This document shows positions 34,916 through 43,288 of a DNA stretch of 64,000 nucleotides, one piece after another (positions within the stretch are counted from its first letter, which is position 1; the number at the start of each line of letters is the position of its first letter). Source of the stretch: JBOFOR01 sp051659545 (lineage in GTDB: Bacteria > Bacillota > Clostridia > Peptostreptococcales > Peptostreptococcaceae); NCBI RefSeq assembly GCF_051659545.1, contig NZ_JBOFOR010000312.1, forward strand, positions 1 to 64,000, read 5' to 3'. Position numbers and translations under genes: made by a program. The notes under the pieces are model-generated. The model had not been told where the DNA came from. It saw only the letters and a program-made list of their open reading frames with translations, and made no database searches.

Positions 34916-35875
34916 ATGAAGACTATAGGAATATTGACTAGTGGAGGAGACGCTCCAGGAATGAATGCAGCAGTAAGAGCTGTTGTGAGATCTGCAATAT
35001 ATTATGGATGTAAGGTATATGGAATCAGCAGAGGATACAAAGGTTTAATAGAAGAAGATATACAAGAAATGAATTTATCATCTGTTGGAGATATTATACA
35101 TAGAGGTGGAACAATATTAAAATCTTCAAGATGTGAAGAGTTTAAAACAGAAGAAGGTAGATTAATCGGAGTAGAAGTATTAAAAAAATACGGAATTGAT
35201 TGTTTAGTTGTTATAGGTGGAGATGGATCATTCAATGGTGCTCAGAAGTTAAGTAACTTAGGATTCCCAGCAATAGGAATACCAGGTACTATTGATAATG
35301 ATTTAGCATACACTGATTATACAATCGGTTTTGATACAACAATGAATACTATAATCGATGCTATAGGAAAAATAAGAGATACCTCTTCTTCTCATGAAAG
35401 GGTTAACATAGTAGAAGTTATGGGAAGACACTGTGGTGATTTAGCTTTATATTCAGGTCTTGCAGGTGGAGCAGAAACTATAATAGTTCCAGAAGTTGAC
35501 TTTAGAGTGGAAGATGTTTGCAATAAATTAAAAACTACTCAAAAAAGAGGTAAAAGACATAGTATAATAGTGCTTGCTGAAGGTGTAGGAAATGCTCAAG
35601 ATTTAGGAAAAGAAATAGTAAAAGAAACTGGAGCAGACTTAAGAGTGACAGTGCTTGGTCATGTACAAAGAGGTGGAAGTCCAACCGCATTTGATAGAAT
35701 ACTAGCAAGTAGATTGGGAGTAAAAGCTGTAGAGTTACTATTAGATGGAAAATCAGCTAGAGTAGTAGGTATAAAAGATAATAAGATAATTGATATGGAA
35801 ATACATGAAGCTTTAGCAATGACTAGACCATTTGACAAAGCTACTTTTGAAATGGCAAAAATACTATCAATATAG
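34916..35875 (+). CDS. pfkA: ATP-dependent 6-phosphofructokinase
   Basis: This glycolytic enzyme phosphorylates fructose 6-phosphate. The 319-aa protein has ATP-site GGDAPGMNA and GGDGSFNGA, the catalytic PGTIDND and the substrate-binding MGRHCGDLAL. Glycine in GGDGS is the mark of ATP-dependent PfkA. It is followed 19 nt later by pyk, an arrangement common in Firmicutes. Confidence 0.97.
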   Translation: MKTIGILTSGGDAPGMNAAVRAVVRSAIYYGCKVYGISRGYKGLIEEDIQEMNLSSVGDIIHRGGTILKSSRCEEFKTEEGRLIGVEVLKKYGIDCLVVIGGDGSFNGAQKLSNLGFPAIGIPGTIDNDLAYTDYTIGFDTTMNTIIDAIGKIRDTSSSHERVNIVEVMGRHCGDLALYSGLAGGAETIIVPEVDFRVEDVCNKLKTTQKRGKRHSIIVLAEGVGNAQDLGKEIVKETGADLRVTVLGHVQRGGSPTAFDRILASRLGVKAVELLLDGKSARVVGIKDNKIIDMEIHEALAMTRPFDKATFEMAKILSI

Positions 35876-35894
35876 ATTTAGGAGGAATATACAT

Positions 35895-37655
35895 ATGTTA
35901 AAAAATACAAAGAGGACAAAAATAGTTTGTACACTAGGTCCAGCAACAGAAAAAGAAGAGGTTTTAACTCAACTTGTTGAAAATGGGTTAAACGTATGCA
36001 GATTCAACTTCTCTCATGGTTCTCATGAAGAGCACAAGGGAAGATTAGACATGGCTAAAAAAGTAAGTAAAAAATTAAATAAGCCAGTTGCTTTATTATT
36101 AGATACAAAAGGACCTGAAATAAGAACAGGAAACTTTGCAGATCCAGAGGTTCTTTTAGAAGAAGGTACAAAATTTACTATAACAATGAAAGATGTTGTA
36201 GGAACAAAAGAAATGTGTACTGTAAGCTACAAGGGACTTGCTAATGACGTTGTACCGGGAGATACTATATTAATAGATGATGGTCTAGTAGGACTTAAAG
36301 TACAAGAAATAAATGGTGACGATATAGTATGTGTAGTTGAAAACTCAGGAATAGTTAAAAATCATAAAGGGGTAAACGTTCCAGGCGTAAAAATAAACTT
36401 ACCAGCTATAACTCCTAAAGATGAAAGTGATATAGAGTTTGGAATAAGCCAAGGTATAGACTATATAGCTGCGTCATTCGTAAGAAAAGCTGCAGATGTA
36501 TTAGCTATAAGAGAAATATTAGAAAAAAACAATGCCACAGATATACAAATAATATCTAAGATAGAAAACCAAGAAGGTGTAGATAACATAGATGAAATAC
36601 TACAAGTTTCTGATGGTATAATGGTAGCTAGAGGAGATTTAGGGGTTGAAATACCGACTGAAGAAATGCCAATAGTTCAAAAAATGATGATAAAGAAATG
36701 TAATGAATTAGCTAAGCCAGTTATAACTGCTACTCAAATGCTTGATTCTATGATGAGAAATCCAAGACCAACAAGAGCAGAAGTTACTGACGTTGCAAAT
36801 GCTATATACGATGGAACAGATGCAATCATGTTATCAGGAGAAACTGCTGCAGGGAAATATCCAGTAGAATCAGTAAAAATGATGGCTACAATAGCTAAGA
36901 GAACGGAAGAAACATTAGATTACGGAAAATTATTACAAGAAAACTCTTCAAATAACGTAACTGTAACTGATGCTATAAGTCATGCTACATGTACTACTGC
37001 AGTTGATTTAGATGCATCTGCAATAATAACTTCTACTTCATCAGGACATACAGCTAGAATGGTATCTAAGTTTAGACCGAAGGCTCCAATAATAGCTACT
37101 ACAAATGATGAAAAAGTAATGAGAAGATTAGCTCTTACTTGGGGAGTATACCCAGTTAAATCTAACCAAGCTGGTAATACAGATGAGGTTATAGAAAATT
37201 CTATAGAAGCAGCAAGAAGTGCTAACTATATAAATAATGGAGAATTAGTAGTTATAACTGCTGGTGTACCAGTTGGAGTAAGCGGAACTACTAATTTAAT
37301 AAAAGTTCATGTGATAAGTGAAGAAATAGTAAAAGGAATAGGTGTAGGAAGCAAGACTGTAGATGGTAAAGTTCGTATAATCAAAAGTGGGGAAGAATGT
37401 AAGGACTTTAACGAAGGTGATGTATTAGTTACTACAATGACTGACATAGAAATGAATTCTTATATAGAAAAAGCTGCAGCTATAATAACTGAAGAAGGCG
37501 GAATGACTTCTCATGCTGCTATAGTTGGATTAAACTTAAATAAACCTGTTATAGTATCTGCAACTAACATGATGAGCTTAGTTAAAGATGGAGAAACAGT
37601 AACTGTAGATGCAGCTAGAGGTGTAGTATACAGAGGGTCAACTAGAGTTTTATAA
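35895..37655 (+). CDS. pyk: pyruvate kinase with C-terminal PEP-utiliser domain
   Basis: This enzyme converts PEP and ADP to pyruvate and ATP. The 586-aa product is longer than the basic enzyme because it ends in the PEP-utilising mobile domain found in Bacillus and Clostridium, seen as EEGGMTSHAAIVGLNLNKP with its phosphohistidine-like site. The catalytic regions FNFSHGSHEEH and MVARGDLGVEIP are intact. The ATG at 35895 follows AGGAGG; an upstream in-frame start at 35832 lies inside pfkA and has no site. Confidence 0.96.
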   Translation: MLKNTKRTKIVCTLGPATEKEEVLTQLVENGLNVCRFNFSHGSHEEHKGRLDMAKKVSKKLNKPVALLLDTKGPEIRTGNFADPEVLLEEGTKFTITMKDVVGTKEMCTVSYKGLANDVVPGDTILIDDGLVGLKVQEINGDDIVCVVENSGIVKNHKGVNVPGVKINLPAITPKDESDIEFGISQGIDYIAASFVRKAADVLAIREILEKNNATDIQIISKIENQEGVDNIDEILQVSDGIMVARGDLGVEIPTEEMPIVQKMMIKKCNELAKPVITATQMLDSMMRNPRPTRAEVTDVANAIYDGTDAIMLSGETAAGKYPVESVKMMATIAKRTEETLDYGKLLQENSSNNVTVTDAISHATCTTAVDLDASAIITSTSSGHTARMVSKFRPKAPIIATTNDEKVMRRLALTWGVYPVKSNQAGNTDEVIENSIEAARSANYINNGELVVITAGVPVGVSGTTNLIKVHVISEEIVKGIGVGSKTVDGKVRIIKSGEECKDFNEGDVLVTTMTDIEMNSYIEKAAAIITEEGGMTSHAAIVGLNLNKPVIVSATNMMSLVKDGETVTVDAARGVVYRGSTRVL

Positions 37656-38038
37656 TAAAGAAATAATATGTAAATAAAACAACATATAAATAAAATGAAA
37701 TAAGCATCAAAAAAAGTTTTTAGAAAATTTCGAAAATAGTTGTAAATACTATTTGATGATGCTACTATTATTTTAGGTTACTCAATAACCACTAAGTTTA
37801 ATCAGAAAACTTAGTGGTTATTTTATAAAAAAAAATATCAGAATATTTAGAAATAACAGAAAATGAGTAACTGTAATATTTATTTTTATACTATATATAT
37901 TCTAAGAATAATTCTACATCATTATATACTATTATTATTGAAGATAATATTCAATCAATAAGATTAACTTAGTTTAAATGATGTAATATTTTAGTTAGAA
38001 GATATATATATATAAAGAAAAGGGAGGGGGATTATATT
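37656..38038 (+). other. intergenic: pyk terminator and symporter leader
   Basis: A nested structure (AGCATCA 37703-37709 with TGATGCT 37757-37763, enclosing AAATAGT/ACTATTT) precedes the terminator at 37784. Downstream, ATTGAA-N7-TTCAAT (37937-37955) is an operator-like inverted repeat before the symporter gene. No coding sequence is seen. Confidence 0.5.
37784..37826 (+). terminator. terminator of pfkA-pyk
   Basis: A 16-bp perfect stem (AATAACCACTAAGTTT / AAACTTAGTGGTTATT) is followed by TTAT. Confidence 0.8.
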
Positions 38039-39604
38039 ATGGCAGAGAGTAGAGAAAACTGGGGTTCGAAAATTGGTCTTATACTAGCAATGGCAGGTAA
38101 TGCCGTAGGATTGGGGAATTTCTGGAGATTCCCGTACGTAGCTGCTTCAAATGGTGGAGGAGCATTTATGATTCCTTACTTCTTCGCACTAATCGTTATA
38201 GGTATACCTTTAATGTTAGTAGAATGGAGTATAGGTAGATATGGTGGTAAGTTCGGTCATGGAACTATGGGTCCAATAATGTATGTACAGGCTAAACAAG
38301 CGATGGCACCTAAAAAAGCACTTATAGTAGGCTCTTTAGCTGGAATGATAGCATTTGGAGTTACTTTATTAGTTAACTCATATTACAACCACTTAATAGG
38401 TTGGTCATTGGGATATGCATTTAATTCATTAACCGGTGGTTATATGGATATGAATGTCTCGACAGGAGATTTTTTTGTAAAATATATTACGAGTCCAGTA
38501 AACTTAATATTTTGGATAATAACACTTTTATTATTAGCAAGAGCAGTTACTAAAGGTTTAGAAAAAGGTATAGAGTCTTGGGCTAAGTTAATGATGCCTA
38601 CTTTATATGTATTTGGTATTATATTAGCAATTAGAGCTGTAACATTAGGTTCGCCAGTAAATCCTGATTGGAGCGCTATGGCTGGACTAAACTTTATCTG
38701 GAATCCAGACTTTAGTTCACTTTCATGGAAATCAGCAATAGCGGCAGCGGGTCAAATATTCTTCACATTATCATTAGGTATGGGTATAGTAGTAAATTAT
38801 GCTTCATACTTAAAACCTGAAGAAGATATAATAACATCTTCGGTTTCTATGATATCATTAAATGAGTTTGCAGAAGTTATTTTAGGTGGTACAGCAGTTA
38901 TACCGATTGCGTATGCATTCTTAGGTCCAGAAGGAATAACAAAGAGTATAGGTCTTGCATATATAGCATTACCAAATGTATTTAGAACTATGGCTGGTGG
39001 AGGAATATTTGGAGCGATTTGGTTCTTGTTATTATTCTTCGCTGGAATAACATCTGCTATAGCAATGTACAATTACTTGGTTGCTCTTCTTCAAGAAGAT
39101 GCAGGTATGGATAGAAAGAAAGCTTCTTTGGTAGTGCTTATAGGTTACTTAATAGTTGGTATACCAGTTTGTGCAGAGCCAATACTTACGAAAACAGCAG
39201 ATTTGATGTATTTCTCAGAAGTTGATAACTGGATAGGAAATTATTTGTTGATAGTACTTGGATTAATAGAAATAGTTGTAGTTGGATGGTGTGTTAAAGA
39301 CTCAGCTCTTGAGGAGATGAACAAAGGTGGATTATGGAAGGTTCCTAAGTGGTATTTTAGGTTATTCCATCAATTCTTAACACCAATTACAATAATAACG
39401 TTCTTATTATTCTTTACTATAGATTACGCTAAAGCAGGGAACTTTAATTTAATACCTGCATATGCTGTTGGAACCGGATTAGAAATGTGGGCTCTTGCAG
39501 GTAGAATGGTTGTAATTGGAGTATTAATATGTGGATTTATACAATCATATAAATCTATAAAGAAAAAATATGCTAAGGATTTAGATGGCAAAGTACCAGT
39601 TTAA
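38039..39604 (+). CDS. sodium-dependent neurotransmitter:sodium symporter (NSS) family transporter
   Basis: This 521-aa transporter has about 12 predicted membrane helices. The first helix contains AGNAVGLGNFWRFPYVA, the sodium- and substrate-binding unwound segment of LeuT-type transporters. The substrate is probably an amino acid; in bacteria with a MetS partner, methionine or alanine is known. GGAGGGGG precedes the ATG. It is followed 15 nt later by a tiny membrane gene matching MetS. Confidence 0.92.
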   Translation: MAESRENWGSKIGLILAMAGNAVGLGNFWRFPYVAASNGGGAFMIPYFFALIVIGIPLMLVEWSIGRYGGKFGHGTMGPIMYVQAKQAMAPKKALIVGSLAGMIAFGVTLLVNSYYNHLIGWSLGYAFNSLTGGYMDMNVSTGDFFVKYITSPVNLIFWIITLLLLARAVTKGLEKGIESWAKLMMPTLYVFGIILAIRAVTLGSPVNPDWSAMAGLNFIWNPDFSSLSWKSAIAAAGQIFFTLSLGMGIVVNYASYLKPEEDIITSSVSMISLNEFAEVILGGTAVIPIAYAFLGPEGITKSIGLAYIALPNVFRTMAGGGIFGAIWFLLLFFAGITSAIAMYNYLVALLQEDAGMDRKKASLVVLIGYLIVGIPVCAEPILTKTADLMYFSEVDNWIGNYLLIVLGLIEIVVVGWCVKDSALEEMNKGGLWKVPKWYFRLFHQFLTPITIITFLLFFTIDYAKAGNFNLIPAYAVGTGLEMWALAGRMVVIGVLICGFIQSYKSIKKKYAKDLDGKVPV

Positions 39605-39619
39605 AAGGGGGATATAACT

Positions 39620-39715
39620 ATGACAAGTCTAGCGTGGGTATTTTTAGGATGTGTATGGACCGCTATATTTATTACTACTGTATTATCATTAAGAACAATA
39701 ATTAATAACCAATAA
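39620..39715 (+). CDS. small MetS-like subunit of the NSS transporter
   Basis: This 31-aa protein is one membrane helix (about residues 3-24) with a short charged tail (LRTIINNQ). It has its own strong ribosome site (AAAAGGGGG) and stop codon and lies directly after the symporter. This matches the MetS family of small subunits required by MetP-type transporters. It is below usual ORF cutoffs and easily missed. Confidence 0.8.
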   Translation: MTSLAWVFLGCVWTAIFITTVLSLRTIINNQ

Positions 39716-39720
39716 AAATA

Positions 39721-39748
39721 AAAACCCTACTTTTAGTAGGGTTTTTAT
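39721..39748 (+). terminator. terminator of the symporter operon
   Basis: AAAACCCTAC pairs with GTAGGGTTTT around a 5-nt loop and is followed by TATAA. It is a compact intrinsic terminator. Confidence 0.85.
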
Positions 39749-39862
39749 AACAAATAGAAAAATAATTGAAATTTATTTGGTAAGAATTAAAAGGTGATTT
39801 TATATATAATGTATAATATTGTGTATAAAGAGAGATTAGTATAACTATAGGGGGGCGATAAA

Positions 39863-40555
39863 ATGAAGGGAAGTATGGCTGCAAATAATATTAATCAAAT
39901 AATATTAGAGTTAAAAAAATCAAAGAAAGTAAATGAAAAAAGAAAAAAAAAATATATTAGAATACTAGAAGAATTACATAAAAGGTACACTGATATAGAA
40001 ATTAGCGAAAAGTTTAAAACACAGTATAATCAATTAAACACAAAAGGTACAGAATCAATAAAAGAATTAAGAAATCTAAAAGATGCTAAAGATATAGAAT
40101 CAGTAATAGAAATTTACATTAGATATCTTAAAGCATCCATTGGAGATTTTGAAGGTAAAACTATAAATATAAGAAAGTATATTACTAGTTTTTTATTTTG
40201 TGCCATGCTATTTTTAGCTTTAACTCCTCAATTCTATGGATTTTTCCTACCTATATTATTTTTTCTACCTATATATATAGGGCTAAGAGGTGTGAAGCAA
40301 AGAACAATGACTGGTTTTTATATGACAATGAGTGTTGTACCAGTAGCTTTGATGACGTCTATGACATGGATAAGATACGGGATAAATGTTAGAAATGATT
40401 ATGGATCAGCGTTACAAAATATAATTAGTAGCGGAATGTCTAAAAATTTAGCTGAAGTCCTAATAGTAGTAGGACCTATACTAGGATGTGCTTTATTTGT
40501 ATTTGCATTAATGCAATTATACCGAGGGATTAAAAGTAAAGATTTATTTATATAG
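39863..40555 (+). CDS. membrane protein of unknown function
   Basis: I do not recognise this 230-aa protein. Its first 100 residues are charged and helical (KKSKKVNEKRKKKYIRILEE), probably cytoplasmic and possibly coiled coil. Four predicted membrane helices follow (around FLFCAMLFLALTPQFYG, LPILFFLPIYIGL, MTMSVVPVALMTSM and VLIVVGPILGCALFVF). GGGGGGCGAT stands before the ATG. It is monocistronic between two terminators. Confidence 0.7.
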   Translation: MKGSMAANNINQIILELKKSKKVNEKRKKKYIRILEELHKRYTDIEISEKFKTQYNQLNTKGTESIKELRNLKDAKDIESVIEIYIRYLKASIGDFEGKTINIRKYITSFLFCAMLFLALTPQFYGFFLPILFFLPIYIGLRGVKQRTMTGFYMTMSVVPVALMTSMTWIRYGINVRNDYGSALQNIISSGMSKNLAEVLIVVGPILGCALFVFALMQLYRGIKSKDLFI

Positions 40556-40580
40556 GGGCTTTATAAGCTCTTATTTTTTT
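40553..40580 (+). terminator. terminator overlapping the stop of the unknown membrane gene
   Basis: GGGCTT pairs with AAGCTC (one G-T pair) around a 3-nt loop and is followed by TTATTTTTTT. Confidence 0.6.
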
Positions 40581-40634
40581 GGTAAAATAAATGCTTAAAG
40601 AATTTTTAAAATTACATGGACGGAGGACAAACCT

Positions 40635-41993
40635 ATGCTATCAAAAAATAAAGAGTACATTGTAGATATAGTTGATATAGGTCAAGGTGGAGTTGGAATA
40701 GGTAAATATGAAGGTTTTACTGTTTTTGTCGAGGGCGGATTAATACAAGACAAAGTTAAAGTTAAAATAAACAAATCTAAAAAGAGTTATGCAGTAGGTG
40801 AAATGGTTGAAATAATAGAAAAGTCACCTTTTAGAGTGGAGAGATTATGTAGTGATAAACTTAAGGATTGTGGTGGATGCCAGATACAAGAGTTAGATTA
40901 TAAAAAGCAACTAGAAACAAAAACGAATGAAGTTAAGCAAGTTATAAGTAGAATCGGTAAATTAGAAAATGTAACTATACATGATACAATGGGAATGGAA
41001 GAACCTTGTAGATATAGAAATAAGGCTCAATTTCCTATTCAAAAGATAGGTGGTTCGCCAGCTATTGGTTTTTATAAAAAGAAAAGTCATGATATTATAC
41101 CAATGGATAAGTGTATGATACAACATGATGTAAATGATAAAATCATTCAAATAATAAAAACATACATAAATGCTTACAATGTAAGTATTTACGATGAAAA
41201 AAGTCATACAGGTGTATTAAGACATTTAGTAACAAAAGTAGGATTTACTACTAATGAAGTAATGGTAGTATTAGTTGCAAATGGTAAGAAACTACCGTAT
41301 CTAAATGAATTAGCATCTGTACTTGAAGAAAATGTACAAGGATTTAAAACATTAGTTGTTAATGTAAATAGAGAAAAAACTAATGTAATCTTAGGAAAAG
41401 AAAACAGGATAATATCTGGAGAAGGAAAAATAAATGATTATATAGGAAATTTAGTTTTTGAAATATCTCCGTTATCATTCTTCCAAGTTAATCCTACTCA
41501 AACAGAAGTATTATATAATAAAGCTTTAGAGTATGCGCAGTTAAAAGAAAATGATACTGTATTTGATATATATTGTGGAATAGGAACTATATCTTTATTC
41601 TTAGCTCAAAAGGCAACTAAAGTATACGGTATAGAAATAGTTGAAGAAGCTATAGAAGATGCAAAAGTAAATGCTAAATTAAATAATTTAAACAATGTAG
41701 AGTTTTATGCAGGTAAGGCTGAAGAAGTTGTACCTAGAATGTATAAGGAAGGCAAGACTGCTAACGTAGTAGTTGTAGATCCACCTAGAAAAGGTTGTGA
41801 TGAGAAAGTATTAGATACTATAGTGTCTATGGAACCAGATAGAGTAGTTTACGTATCTTGTAATCCATCTACATTAGCAAGAGATTTAGCTTATTTAGAT
41901 GAAAATGGATACAAGTGCGTAGAAATACAACCAGTAGATATGTTCCCTCACACTATGCACGTAGAATGTGTGGCTAAAATAGTTAAAAAATAA
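40635..41993 (+). CDS. rlmD: 23S rRNA (uracil-C5)-methyltransferase, RlmD/RlmCD type
   Basis: This SAM-dependent enzyme methylates uridines of 23S rRNA. The 452-aa product has an N-terminal TRAM RNA-binding domain (VDIVDIGQGGVGIGKYEGF), an iron-sulfur type cysteine set (CSDKLKDCGGC), the SAM site DIYCGIGTISLF, DPPRKGC and the catalytic Cys in YVSCNPSTLARDL. Firmicutes homologues (RlmCD) may modify two sites. The exact position is not predictable here. Confidence 0.92.
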   Translation: MLSKNKEYIVDIVDIGQGGVGIGKYEGFTVFVEGGLIQDKVKVKINKSKKSYAVGEMVEIIEKSPFRVERLCSDKLKDCGGCQIQELDYKKQLETKTNEVKQVISRIGKLENVTIHDTMGMEEPCRYRNKAQFPIQKIGGSPAIGFYKKKSHDIIPMDKCMIQHDVNDKIIQIIKTYINAYNVSIYDEKSHTGVLRHLVTKVGFTTNEVMVVLVANGKKLPYLNELASVLEENVQGFKTLVVNVNREKTNVILGKENRIISGEGKINDYIGNLVFEISPLSFFQVNPTQTEVLYNKALEYAQLKENDTVFDIYCGIGTISLFLAQKATKVYGIEIVEEAIEDAKVNAKLNNLNNVEFYAGKAEEVVPRMYKEGKTANVVVVDPPRKGCDEKVLDTIVSMEPDRVVYVSCNPSTLARDLAYLDENGYKCVEIQPVDMFPHTMHVECVAKIVKK

Positions 41994-42060
41994 TTTTCTA
42001 AAAATTAAAATTAATAATCTGAAATTATAAATAAAAAAGCATATGATGGTTAGAATAAGA

Positions 42061-42120
42061 TTAAATAAATGTATCTTACACCTCAACTTTTATCATCATA
42101 GCAGTATACATTTATTTTAA
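42061..42120 (+). other. long A+T-rich hairpin downstream of rlmD
   Basis: AAATAAATGTAT (42063-42074) pairs with ATACATTTATTT (42106-42117), leaving a 31-nt loop with TATCATCATAGC. It lies directly before the terminator at 42128. It could be part of the 3' UTR or a small RNA. Confidence 0.35.
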
Positions 42121-42127
42121 AATAGAT

Positions 42128-42160
42128 AAAGTCCTTCAGATTTTGAGGGACTTTTTGGTT
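42128..42160 (+). terminator. terminator of rlmD
   Basis: AAAGTCCTTCA pairs with TGAGGGACTTT (one G-T pair) and is followed by TTGGTTTTT. It overlaps a possible upstream start of the next gene, which supports the later start. Confidence 0.8.
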
Positions 42161-42208
42161 TTTAAATACTATAATTATATTATTAATAATTTAAAGGGGG
42201 CGAATAGA

Positions 42209-43144
42209 ATGAAAATTTTATTCACTATAAACTATGGGGAAAATAAGTTTCAAATGGTAAGAAACTTAGGATATGAAGTAATCTATTACAATGAAGAAAC
42301 TATAAAAAATAATGAGGATATAAATAGTGCAGATATTTTAGTTACATATAATCCCTTCTCAACTCTAGACATAACACAAATGAAAAAATTAAAATATATA
42401 CAAACTTCAAGTGTAGGAATAGATCAAATACCAAAAGTAGAAGTATTAAAAAGAAATATTACTATAGCAAATAACAAAGGTGGATATAGCATACCTATGG
42501 CAGAATGGATAGTAATGTCAATTTTAGAAATATACAAAAATAGTATGAAATTACACAAGCAACAACAAAACAAAGTATGGAAAATGAATATGGATACAAC
42601 TGAATTAAGTGATAGAACAATAGGTTTCATAGGAACTGGAACAATAGCAACTGAGGCAGCAAAAAGATTAGAGCCTTTTGGTGTAAAAATATGGGGAGTA
42701 AATACAAATGGCTCGAATAAAGAACACTTTGATAAATGTTTTTCAACTGAAGAAATGCATGAGGTATTTAAAAACTGTGATGCAGTAATATGTACTATAC
42801 CAGCGACAAAAGATACAATAGGACTTATAAATAAAGATAAGTTTAATCTAATGAAATCTGGTACAATATTTATGAATGTGGGAAGAGGAAACATAGTGAG
42901 AGAAAAAGATTTAATTGAGTGTATAGATAAATTTAGAGGGGTTGCTATAGATGTTTTTGAAGAAGAGCCTCTAAGTTATAATAGTCCACTATGGGAGCTT
43001 AAAAATGTAATAATTACTCCTCATAATTCTTGGGTATCAGATAAAAATAAAGAAAGAACCTTTAATATGATTTATAACAATTTAAAAAAATATATAGCTA
43101 ACGAACCATTAAATAATATTGTAGATATAAATAAGGGATATTAA
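42209..43144 (+). CDS. D-isomer 2-hydroxyacid dehydrogenase family protein
   Basis: This NAD-dependent dehydrogenase of 311 aa has a Rossmann motif GFIGTGTIATEAAKRLEPFG and the catalytic triad visible as Arg in NVGRGNIV, Glu in FEEEPL and His in TPHNSW. The substrate may be hydroxypyruvate, lactate or phosphoglycerate; the sequence does not decide. The ATG at 42209 after AAAGGGGG is chosen because the upstream in-frame start lies in the rlmD terminator. Confidence 0.88.
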   Translation: MKILFTINYGENKFQMVRNLGYEVIYYNEETIKNNEDINSADILVTYNPFSTLDITQMKKLKYIQTSSVGIDQIPKVEVLKRNITIANNKGGYSIPMAEWIVMSILEIYKNSMKLHKQQQNKVWKMNMDTTELSDRTIGFIGTGTIATEAAKRLEPFGVKIWGVNTNGSNKEHFDKCFSTEEMHEVFKNCDAVICTIPATKDTIGLINKDKFNLMKSGTIFMNVGRGNIVREKDLIECIDKFRGVAIDVFEEEPLSYNSPLWELKNVIITPHNSWVSDKNKERTFNMIYNNLKKYIANEPLNNIVDINKGY

Positions 43145-43150
43145 ATAAGT

Positions 43151-43187
43151 AGAAAGCTACCATAAATTTAGGTGGCTTTTATTTATT
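43151..43187 (+). terminator. terminator after the dehydrogenase
   Basis: AAAGCTACC pairs with GGTGGCTTT (one G-T pair) around a 9-nt loop and is followed by TATTTATT. Confidence 0.75.
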
Positions 43188-43288
43188 AAAAAATTTAGCA
43201 ACGATAAACTTATGATGATATACTAAAAAATGTATAAAAGTTATAAAGTGGCAATACTAAAAATACAAGCATATAAGAGGTGATATAT

